Part shown: positions 46,553 through 55,304 of the stretch, in pieces
How the letters are laid out: every line of letters begins with the position of its first letter
Position numbering within the stretch: the first letter of the stretch is position 1
From: Brachycybe producta
Taxonomy: Eukaryota > Arthropoda > Diplopoda > Playtdesmida > Andrognathidae
Assembly (NCBI GenBank): GCA_036925085.1
Contig: JAUPFP010000030.1
Coordinates: 1,686,884-1,750,883, forward strand
DNA: 64,000 bases
Direction: 5' to 3'
The notes under the pieces: generated by a model
What the model saw: the letters and a program-made list of their open reading frames with translations, nothing else
What the model was told of the DNA's origin: nothing
The model's database searches: none
Program-made: the position numbers and the translations under genes

Positions 46553-47389
46553 ATGTGGAACCATTCGGAACCGAAACAAGAAGACGAAATGGATTTAACT
46601 CCAACAACGAATACGATCAACTTCGGCGCCGATGAACTCGTATCGGATTCAATTCTGACGACTACTGACGTCAAACTATACGTTAAAGCCGGCGCCGACG
46701 GTCAACGTTACGGCGCGTGTCCCTTTTGTCAGCGTATCTTCATGATTCTGATGCTCAAATCTCGTCACGGTCATCTCAGGTTTAAAGTGGCCACCGTAAA
46801 CCTTACGAAACCTCCGGAAGAGTTTAAACAGATGGGACTGAGGCACGTTCCGGCTTTGGTTCCGTACGATAACGTAGACGACATCGTTCAATACGTCGAC
46901 GAAGCTTTTCCGTCTGCTAACTTGGGATACGAGGATCCTTTGGCCGATAACGCGTGTAAAAACGTCTTCTCCAAGTTCTGCTTCTTCGTCAAGGAGGTTT
47001 CGAAGGATCCTGCGGGCCTCTTAGCGGAACTATCAAAGTTAGATGGATTTCTGGAACGAACCCGTCATACTTTTCTGTGTGGCGACGAATTGACTCATTT
47101 GGACTGTGAACTTCTACCTAAATTACAACACCTGAGAGTGGCCGCCTCACACCTGAAAGGATTCGAGATTCCGTCTAAGTTATCCGGTGTTTGGAGGTAT
47201 TTACATGCCGCCTATTCTCTAGAGGTTTTCGTTAAATCTTGCCCTTCGGATCAGGAGATCGTTCTCCATTGGTCCGATAAACCAGAGACGCCAAATCTCT
47301 CTTTTGAGCAACATGCGAACATGGCCAAAGAGACGCCGAAATACTCGTTCGATGTTCCCGCAGTGGCGCAACCCATCACCATCTGTTAA
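46553..47389 (+). CDS. Chloride intracellular channel protein (CLIC family), single exon
   Basis: GST-fold protein that exists as a soluble redox form and a membrane channel form. One uninterrupted 278-codon frame. The N-terminal domain has KLYVKAGADGQRYGACPFCQ with a C56-P-F-C59 redox site (vertebrate CLICs have CPFS or CPFC), then FMILMLKSRHGHLRFKVATV and a TKPPEEFK stretch. The helical C-terminal domain has the conserved HLDCELLPKLQHLRVAA, FEIPSKLSGVWRYLHAAY and FVKSCPSDQEIV motifs. The tail after residue 250 is family-variable. The first in-frame Met follows an in-frame stop upstream, but an acceptor-like TTCTAG at 46516 leaves the frame open to the start, so an upstream exon cannot be excluded. 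Base composition is less A/T-rich than the surroundings. Confidence 0.93.
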   Translation: MWNHSEPKQEDEMDLTPTTNTINFGADELVSDSILTTTDVKLYVKAGADGQRYGACPFCQRIFMILMLKSRHGHLRFKVATVNLTKPPEEFKQMGLRHVPALVPYDNVDDIVQYVDEAFPSANLGYEDPLADNACKNVFSKFCFFVKEVSKDPAGLLAELSKLDGFLERTRHTFLCGDELTHLDCELLPKLQHLRVAASHLKGFEIPSKLSGVWRYLHAAYSLEVFVKSCPSDQEIVLHWSDKPETPNLSFEQHANMAKETPKYSFDVPAVAQPITIC

Positions 47390-47434
47390 AATCTTAACTT
47401 AACCGCAAAGCGAGAGAGAGAGATTACAAACTAG

Positions 47435-47608
47435 AAGCTGTTATTCTCTCGTTACGTCTCATGCAGCTAATGCATTACTTACGGCTTTACAGAAAAATGA
47501 CGTCACTGTCAGTGCAATGTGTGGTACGTCATGATGGTGACGTCATTTTTCTGTACGGCCGTAAGGAATGCATTAGCTGCATGAGACGTAACGAGAGCAT
47601 AGCAGCTT
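47435..47608. mobile_element. Family M palindrome in the CLIC 3' region
   Basis: AAGCTGTTATTCTCTCGTTACGTCTCATGCAGCTAATGCATT at the left is nearly the reverse complement of AATGCATTAGCTGCATGAGACGTAACGAGAGCATAGCAGCTT at the right. TGACGTCA-type words occur at the centre. It starts 45 bp after the CLIC stop and may be transcribed as a hairpin in its 3' UTR. Confidence 0.82.
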
Positions 47609-48014
47609 ATTTTACGTAAATGCAGAATATTCTGCTTCTGCCAGCAGAACTTGTCAATGAATGTTAGTAACCGGTTAATTATTAACTGGTGACTAATGCA
47701 CTCGTCTAGGTTTTTAAAGTAAATTTTGAATTTTTTCTTAAGCAACTTAAGAAAATTCAGAATTTACTTTAAAAACTAGACGGGTAAAAGTTTAAAAACC
47801 GCTAAAAACCTCCATCTTTTTTTTTTTGCGATTAAAATGTGCAAATGCTCCGGTCAACTATACAATGCATACGTTACGAGGGGAGAGTAAAACGAAAATA
47901 AGTGAAGTGTTGCGATTGGTGCATTTGGTGGTAGATAATCTCAAGGTCATTATTTTAAATTGATTCATTCAAGGTCATTTGACGTTATTAAATCAATGTA
48001 ACGTAAATAGTGAG

Positions 48015-48225
48015 ACAGGCATTTAGAAAACGGGATGAACAGAAGTTGGCTCCGCCCTTTTTTATGACGACCGGCAACTTCTAATTGGTTGGTTATGTAG
48101 TCTGACGTCACATGCTCCGCCCCTTTTCAACGTCGGAACCACACAACAAACCAATTTAGAAGTTGCCGGTTGTCATAAAAAGGGGCTGAGCCAACTGAAG
48201 TTCTTCCCGATTTCTAACTGCCTGT
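48015..48225. mobile_element. Family B MITE with 9-bp target duplication
   Basis: ACAGGCATTTAGAAAACGGG ... TTTCTAACTGCCTGT, flanked by AATAGTGAG (left) and AATAGTGAC (right), eight of nine bases matching. Confidence 0.9.
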
Positions 48226-48293
48226 AATAGTGACCCGTATGTCACACGTAGACTTGACCAGAGCATTAAACGATTTTTATGAAGCATTTCTTT

Positions 48294-48671
48294 GGGTTGG
48301 TTTATACTCCCTTGCTAAGCGGCAAAGCAGCCTGCGAAGCTTCAAAAATGACGTCAGAGCTTCAGGTTTTTGCCTTCGCCAGAGCATGAAGCCAGCTTTG
48401 AAATTATTCAACTTTTCAAAGCTTAGCAACTCAAAGCACCAATCAGGAAACGGATACACAAAATGGGTGAATAAGTCACACCTTTTTTCTTCCAGAAGGG
48501 GAAGGGTTCTATTGTTTTGTGTATCTGTTTTATAGGATATAAAGGTCATAAAATAGGGTAAACTTTGCAAGGCCACATGTATGTGTGAACAAGCTAAGCT
48601 TTGGGGAGCTAATTTTACAGAACTTCAAAGCTTGCAAAAAGCTTAGCAAAGTTTGGAGTATAAACCTACCC
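48294..48671. mobile_element. Inverted-repeat element with GGTTTATACTCC ends
   Basis: GGGTTGGTTTATACTCCCTTGCTAAGC at the left and GCTTAGCAAAGTTTGGAGTATAAACCTACCC at the right. The inside has repeated GCTTCAAA/AAGCTTAGCAA words and a TGACGTCA site. The plus and minus ORFs here are not conserved coding sequence. Confidence 0.7.
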
Positions 48672-49003
48672 TTTTGTCTTATTAATTAAATATATTAATT
48701 AATGCAACGAAATTTCTTCTTCTTCATCTCGTATACAATTCGGCAGCTAAATGAGATTTCCGTAATTTAAATTCCGGATTCTCGGAAAAGAAGAAGAAAA
48801 CTTTAAAAAAAAATATAATTATATTTCGAATGTCAGTTTTAAAACCTATATTTTAATATTCAAAGTTTCACTGAAGAGAAGAAACACCAGTGAAATCAGG
48901 CTTACTACTAGCCTCTCTCTCTCTCTTGTCTCCTGGTTCGGTTCAGAAATGGCCATTAAGACAAATGGGGGGGCTGTACAGAGAGGCTAACAGTAGCCCA
49001 AAT

Positions 49004-49162
49004 TACGGAGCCCTGTTGAGGACATTGAAATAAATAAATTTGACTCGGACTCTTTCAAAATCTCGACTTGACAGTAAGTCGAGATCTCGAGATAGTAAGT
49101 CGAGATTTTGAAAAAGTCCGAGTCAAATTTATTTATTTCAATGTCCTCAACAGGGCTCCGTA
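49004..49162. mobile_element. Near-perfect 159-bp palindrome
   Basis: TACGGAGCCCTGTTGAGGACATTGAAATAAATAAATTTGACTCGGACT is mirrored exactly at the right end. The centre has an inner AGTAAGTCGAGATCTCGAGATAGTAAGTCGAGA repeat. The arms are almost undiverged, which suggests a young or conversion-maintained element. Confidence 0.85.
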
Positions 49163-49556
49163 CCAAATAGCTCATTTCTCTCTTTTCAAATAAATATATA
49201 GCTTTATCATTAATATATTGTTATTTTTACTAGTCTTTGTGTTCAGAGTTATATTTGATTGTTAATTAAGTTAATTAACTGAGTTTTAAATAATTATCTC
49301 TAAGTCACATATTTAATTGTAAAAAAAAAATTGCCAAAGAAATTTGTTAAATTTTAAGGAAATTCTTGTGAAATGTTTTTTAAAAACAGGGTTTTTATTC
49401 GTTTTTCAGTCAATTTTAAAAGTCGTCTTGTCTCAACTGTGTTTTATTTTTTAAAACGCTCATTTTACAAAATATATTTGTGTATTTTGAAATATATACA
49501 GGGTGTTTGTTTGTTTATTGTATATTTTTGTGACTGTAGATTAAAATCAGTTAAAG

Positions 49557-50467
49557 AGGCCGGCTCTAGACGTAACGTTTAACTGCGCTTGTCTAACCAC
49601 TCTTATGTCGCGCAGTGGCATAGCTATGACTTGTTTGCGGTCGAAAAAGTGTCGACCGATCTCGGTCGGTTAGGACCCGGCAGGGTGGTGGCCAACCGTA
49701 GCCAAAAGTGGTCACGGTAGCCATATGTTGAGAACGGTAAAAAAGTTACGTTCCTGGGGAAAACATTGCCGCGTAAAACTTTGCGCTCCCTCTCCACTTA
49801 GCCCTCATACTGGGGGGGGGGGAGGAGGTGCTATTTTGATGAACGGCGGAACAGTAGAAACAGTCAGAAGGTTAGGTTTAGTAAAATGAAGCTTGTTGCA
49901 GGGGGTCTTATTAAATCAAATTTGTCCATTTTTTTTACAACCGTTCCTTCCATTAAACAAGTTAGGGAACAGTCGGAATAATGGACTAATTTGATTTAAT
50001 AATTCTTTTTAAAAAAATATTCGGTGTCTGCGCCCCCAGACCCCACTACAACAATTTAATTTCACTAAATCAAACCTTCGGACTGTTCCTACTATTTTTC
50101 CGACTGTTCGTACCGGACCGTTCGGAAATGAAAGTTGATTTATTTTCGAAAATAACTGAATAAATTAAGCGAGTGATTTCGGTTAATTTATTCAATTATT
50201 TTTGAAAATACATCGACTTTCATTTCAATTTTTGCGCCCCCAAACCTCCTGCGGCCCCCCCCCCCGCCCCGCATTTGCGGGTCTGGCGTTTCCCTAGCTA
50301 CGCCCGTGATGTCGCGCTGTTTTTGTCAAAAAAAATACTCTTGAGGTAGTGATATCATAAATTTAACTAAGTGGTATGACTTTTTTTGAAGTATTTTATG
50401 ACATGATTGGCGCGGCATAAGGTGGTAGATATGCGCAGTTAAACGTTACGTCTAGAGGGCCGCGGTC
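49557..50467. mobile_element. TIR element with about 60-bp inverted repeats, split by a hAT-like insertion
   Basis: CTCTAGACGTAACGTTTAACTGCGC ... CTTATGTCGCGC at the left matches the reverse complement of GCGCGGCATAAGGTGGTAGATATGCGCAGTTAAACGTTACGTCTAGAG at the right. Nearly all of the inside is the nested element at 49613-50308. Without it the host is about 215 bp. Host target duplication not identified. Confidence 0.8.
49613..50308. mobile_element. Non-autonomous hAT-like element with perfect 8-bp duplication
   Basis: Ends CAGTGGCATAGCTATGACTT and TTCCCTAGCTACGCCCGTG, partly complementary (CAGTGGC.TAGCTA type, common among hAT elements). ATGTCGCG is directly repeated on both sides (49605-49612 and 50309-50316). 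The interior has two sub-foldbacks (AAATTTAATTTG-like arms about 49900-50090 and TTATTTTCGAAAATAACTGAATAAATTAA at 50141-50220) and no transposase reading frame. Confidence 0.88.
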
Positions 50468-50624
50468 TTATAGAATTCGCTCAGAAAAACTGGAACTCTT
50501 TAGGATTTGTGACGTCGAAAGGGTTGACCAAAAAGTTTGTGTTTCCGACATTATATCTAATTAAAAAGAAGAGAGGAGGGGAAATGCAACAGCTGATTTT
50601 TTGTTTTAATTGTGAATAATTTCA

Positions 50625-51095
50625 GGAACAAAATTAAGAGAAACTGGTATTTTCATGTTAATGATACATTTCAAAATAAACTTATTGTAGAAAAAAAATA
50701 TTAACAATTTAAGGCCTTGTTTCCACTGAGGTGAAAATTTGAACTTTTTTTTTTTAAATTTCAACTGGTGAATAAAATTGAACAAACGTGGTGAAAAATA
50801 GAAGAAACGTGACCTCCGCCTATTCACTATAATAGGTGGAGGTCACGTTTCTTCTATTTTTCACCACGTTAAAATTTCCAAAAAAAAAAAAAGTTCAAAT
50901 TTCCACCTCAATGGAAACAAGGCCTAAGAGTTGATTTTTTTTTTTTTCACACTTAACCTAAAAGTTTATTTTGAAAGATATCAACATGAAGAAAATGTGC
51001 TCTTAACTGATTGAAATACCCTTCTAGTCTGTAAAACACATTCAAGTTTCTCCTTAATTTTGCACGTTGAAAGTTAGAAATAATCAAGCGTTCTT
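50625..51095. repeat. Family A copy split by a foldback (50711-50926)
   Basis: Family A left end (TTTCAGGAACAAAATTAAGAG) and right arm (AAAAGTTTATTTTGAAAGATATCAACATG ... CCCTTCTAGTCTGTAAAACAC) are separated by a palindrome with ends AAGGCCTTGTTTCCACTGAGGTG and CACCTCAATGGAAACAAGGCCT. The centre of the palindrome is a second nested one (GTGGTGAAAAATAGAAGAAACGTGACCTCC and complement). Confidence 0.72.
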
Positions 51096-51559
51096 CTAAA
51101 ACCACTTTAAGAAACCCTTTGTTTTAAAATGTTTATAATTTATGCTGTCATCCATCCATCCATCCTTTTTCTATCAAGACAAAATGAAGCAAGGGTAACA
51201 TTTTGGTCAACCCCCTTCCCCTCTGACGTCACGAGGCTTCCGACTTTCAACGTGCGGCGATTATAAAAATAGCTCAAATAAACGTAAATTCTTCTTAAAA
51301 AAAATAAGTCAACAAACATTTAATTGCATGAAAATATGTAGTCAAGTTTCAAAATTTTAACTATTTCTCATCAATGGCTTTCTTTTTTCTACTTTTATTT
51401 TATCTCAAAGTCGACTTAATTTTAAGCAATTAACGTAAAGCATTAACGTAATTGTTATTTTATTTAAAATTTTAGAAGTTTCTTTTGAGTCATTATTCAC
51501 AATTATTTAAATTTATTTTAAAAAAAAAACATTGTTTAAAATAACAAAAAAAATGTCTT

Positions 51560-51750
51560 CGAAATAAAAAAAAGTGTTTTAGAGACTAGAATAGTGAGTA
51601 TTTCAAAATAAGCTTTCTCTAATAGTAGGTTGAAAAATGCCTACATTTTTAATTTATTGGAAGTTTATGAACCATTTTTTTCTTTTTTAAATTTTTGGTT
51701 CAATTTGATTGAAGTGATTCACATTACTCTTCTAGTTTCTTAAAACATAA
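51560..51750. repeat. Eroded Family A copy
   Basis: AAAGTGTTTTAGAGACTAGAATAGT left and ATTACTCTTCTAGTTTCTTAAAACA right. Only part of the STEM (TATTTCAAAATAAGC) remains. Confidence 0.6.
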
Positions 51751-52273
51751 GAATAGGCCTACAATTGAATGAAATTTTAAATTTTTCTGAGAAATTCTGT
51801 TTAAAATGACATTTTTTTTTTTTTAGAATTAAATGAAAATATTCGACATTTTGGTTCAAATTTGTAACGCGGAAACAGAAATATTTTGTTTCCGCAATTG
51901 TTGGTTACTTTCACCCTGTAATTATTAAATTTTGACGATTCTTTATTAATTTATTTATATAAAAGAAATTATTAATAATAAGATTGAAATCGTTTATCTT
52001 TTTTGTTGTATTTTTTGAATTGTTAAAAATATAATTATTTTCACTTAAAAACGACCTTCAAAATATGAACTATTGTTTTATTTTAATTATTTCTAAAGTG
52101 TCTGTTGTTATTGTGGCTGCGCGTCACAATATACGAGTAAGGCCTCGTTCACACCATAAACTAATAATCTTAATAATGCAAGGTCACACTCTACTGCACA
52201 TGTGCAAAAGAATGCAGTTGCAGAAATCTACTTAAGGTCAATATATAAAACGTCGTCGCGTCTGAGCGAGTTT

Positions 52274-52379
52274 CAATTGTATATAGCCTCTCTTCAAGGT
52301 TCTCTTCTATTCCTATATTATCTGTTTCGATAGATAATAGGAATAAATAGAACCTTGAAGAGAGGCTATATACAATTAA
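52274..52379. repeat. 106-bp palindrome
   Basis: CAATTGTATATAGCCTCTCTTCAAGGTTCTCTTCTATTCCTAT is mirrored by ATAGGAATAAATAGAACCTTGAAGAGAGGCTATATACAATT around a short TCTGTTTCGATAGAT centre. Confidence 0.78.
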
Positions 52380-53044
52380 ACCTGACACTTAAGTCTGATT
52401 CTTTTTATAAAGAGAACGTTCAAATCAGGTGTTTTAATCACCATTGAATCGTGTGGAAGAGAGAAATTAGCTCTTAAGTAGAGGTGGCGCCATCTATTAT
52501 CTACATTCAGCTATATAGCACACTGAATGCGCCATTGTTAATGGTCTTAGTTGAGCTACCTTTATGTATGGATATCTTGCTTCAATTGTGAATAGTGCAG
52601 CACATGCGCAGTAGAGAATGAACTTGCATTACATTATATTTAATAGTGTGAACTAGGTTTTTAGGCAAAAGCACAATTTTAAGAATTAGAATAAATAGCT
52701 AAAAATTAACTACATGGTTGTTATTCATTTGTCGCTTAATCAGCTTAAAAATCAGCTACGCTTAAAGCGTCACAATGGAGAGAGACTTTTTTTTAAAGCA
52801 TTTATAGCTTTGTTTTTTTTTGTTTGTTTTTTAAGCTGAGCTTTATTTTAGGCAAACGTTTTAAGAATGAGTTGTTGAAAAATTGTGTTGTTATTAATTT
52901 TGCATTTTGAAACATTTCTTCTTTGTAAAAGTGTGAAAAATAAATTTACATGTGTTTGTGAAATTCACAATTAAAATTATATATTTCTCACAACGGTTTT
53001 GTTGACTCCACCCCCTCCCCCCCCCCCCCCCCCCCCCCCCCCTC

Positions 53045-53196
53045 ACTCACTAGACCGGTCCGTATGCCAATCTAAGCTGTTGGGCACAGCCAGAAAAGTT
53101 CGTTCTGATTGGTTATTTAGGTTTGTTATTTGTCTGATCCTAATAAAAGGGCGGGGCCAACAGAATTTTTTTTTGCCTGCACCCAACTGCCTGTGT
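53045..53196. repeat. Truncated Family B relative after a C-homopolymer
   Basis: Follows a run of about 25 C (53017-53042). GTTCTGATTGGTTATTTAGGTTTGTTATTTG, AAAAGGGCGGGGCCAAC and ACTGCCTGT are right-half Family B features, and the left end is missing. A complete copy begins 18 bp later. Confidence 0.6.
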
Positions 53197-53213
53197 TTAT
53201 TCCAGGCCTAGAG

Positions 53214-53421
53214 ACAGGCAGTTAGAAATCGGGACGAACTTCAGTTGGCTCCGCCCTTGTTATGACGACTGGCAACTTCTAATTGGTTGGTTATGTAGTC
53301 TGAAGTCACATATGCTCCGCCCTTTTCAACGTCGAACCACACAACAAACCAATTAGAAGTTGCCGGTCGTCTTAAGAAGGGCGGAGCCAACTGAAGTTCT
53401 CCCCGATATCTAACTGCCTGT
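53214..53421. mobile_element. Family B MITE with 9-bp target duplication
   Basis: ACAGGCAGTTAGAAATCGGG ... TATCTAACTGCCTGT between GGCCTAGAG (53205-53213) and GGCCTAGTG (53422-53430), eight of nine bases matching. Confidence 0.9.
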
Positions 53422-53430
53422 GGCCTAGTG

Positions 53431-55304
53431 TGGGGTTTACTTATTCGATTCTGTGTGGTTCCGAAGTTTTCCTTTCCGATTCGAGCCGAATTTTCTAGTT
53501 TGAGCTAAAACCTTTTAAGTTTTTACTTTAATGGAGTTTTAGTAATTTAAATTTTGGGAGGTTGAATTTAGGGCTTCAAAGAGTATGAAATTAAGGAATG
53601 TGCAAAATAGACGAATAATAATAATCGTGTTTTGTGGGCTTTTTGCCAGGCAGGATGTTTAGAAAGGATTTTATTTTTAAACATCTTTAGAAAATAGATT
53701 CATCGTCACAACAACAACAACAAATCATTTTTAAACCACAATTAGGGTTGGGATCGCACGTGCAGAAAATAGAAAACTCAATAAAAATTATACGTTCTTT
53801 TCGCATTCCAAGGGTTCTTACACATTACAACAAAATGGTGAGGGTAGAAAGAACAGGAAGGAGCAATAAGGAATGACGTTCCTGAAAGACAAGACCTTCT
53901 TCCTATTGGCTGATAAAACGTGACAGAAAGAGAAACCATTTTTTCTGCCTACTTTTCAGCAAGATAAATAGAATTAAGAATTATTTAAATTCCTTTTTTT
54001 TTTTTTTTTTTTTCTAACTGCGGTTTAAAAGTTGGAGTTCTAGTTTGAGCAAAGTATGCTTTTTCAATACTAGTTTCACCTCTGAATTCTAGCCTCTGAC
54101 CAGGTTCTTTGAATTAAAAAAAACCGTTTTGCAGACTGTCTTCGTTATTAATTTATGTGTTTACAACAAGAATCGTATATTTTGAACAATAAACTTGGTT
54201 TTTTAAACACTTTTTTTTTTTGAAAAAATCGAATCATTTCATGGTTTTTATCGTTCAATTTTTAAAATAATCAGAAACTTTTTTAAAAAAATTGTTTCCT
54301 TTTAAATTTGAAACCTAATTTTCATTTGACCACCGGATTCATGGAATTATTTTTAATAAAAATTGGGTTTTTTTCTCAACAAATGGAGAGAGAGAGAGAT
54401 AGTGAGAAAGAGTGAGAGAGAAACGCTACATTACACTTTACAACACACACAGGAAATACAAATTGCAAATTAGACAAACCCTGAAAAAACGTGCAAAATA
54501 AAAAATTTCTCTCTCCCCTTGTTGTTGTTTTTCACACGAAATTCAGGTATTTAAATTTACGAAAAAAGACCAAAAACCGCGAACGCATTTTATATTATTA
54601 TTTCACCTTTAGACAGATTTAACTACTTATTAAATGATTCATTATTTGAAAGTGTTTTAGAAACTAGAAGTGCAATCTGAATATCTTATTCCACACACAT
54701 TATTTTAATGTATTTTTTAGTTTTGACAAAATGGCATCATTTTCACACGCTGCATTTGGATTTTTGTCCCTCTGTCACAGGCTTTTTTGGCTGCTTTTTG
54801 CACAATAATTGTTGAAATTCAAATATTTTTTTAAATAAACTTTTTATGAAATTTTTATTAAAATTACCAAATTATAATTAGAAGATTGTTTTTGGTTTCA
54901 CTCACTCAAGGACCTTCTTCCTTAACATGAAGTTGAGCTACCTCTCTCTATATATATCTTGCTTTCTATACTCGAAAGGCTAGACACACACGATCAATTT
55001 TGGCTTGTCAATCCTGGCTGTGAGAAGAATATAGATTTGTTCAAATCGTAATTGCTTTTACAATTGATAGGGAAAGTGAGTTTGTAAAAAAACGAAATAA
55101 GCGCTGCCCACATAAAGATTCAAGAGGAGATTAATGACAAGCGGAGAATTGATCGTCTGTTTCCAGCCTAAAAAGTCGTTTCATTTTCATTCAAAGTTGT
55201 CTTTTGTGTTTTGTTTTTCTGAATCTGTTTTTTTGTTTTGTTTTAAAAAAAAAATAGGTGAAGTGATCTCTTTTTAAAACGGTTTTAACGAAAATAAACG
55301 AAAT
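53431..55304. other. Spacer upstream of TAF10, no gene seen
   Basis: Holds a Family E right half (GAATTCTAGCCTCTGACCAGGTTCTTTGA at about 54083), a Family A left scrap (GAAAGTGTTTTAGAAACTAGAAGTGC at 54648) and a Family Q piece (TTTTGTCCCTCTGTCACAGGC at 54753) that recurs near 59300 and 59790. The last 60 bp before the TAF10 start are T-rich. Confidence 0.5.

Noticed and set aside
47509..48576. Several 70-100 codon ORFs between CLIC and 48.6 kb
   Set aside because: They fall inside the palindrome at 47435, the Family B copy at 48015 and the inverted-repeat element at 48294.
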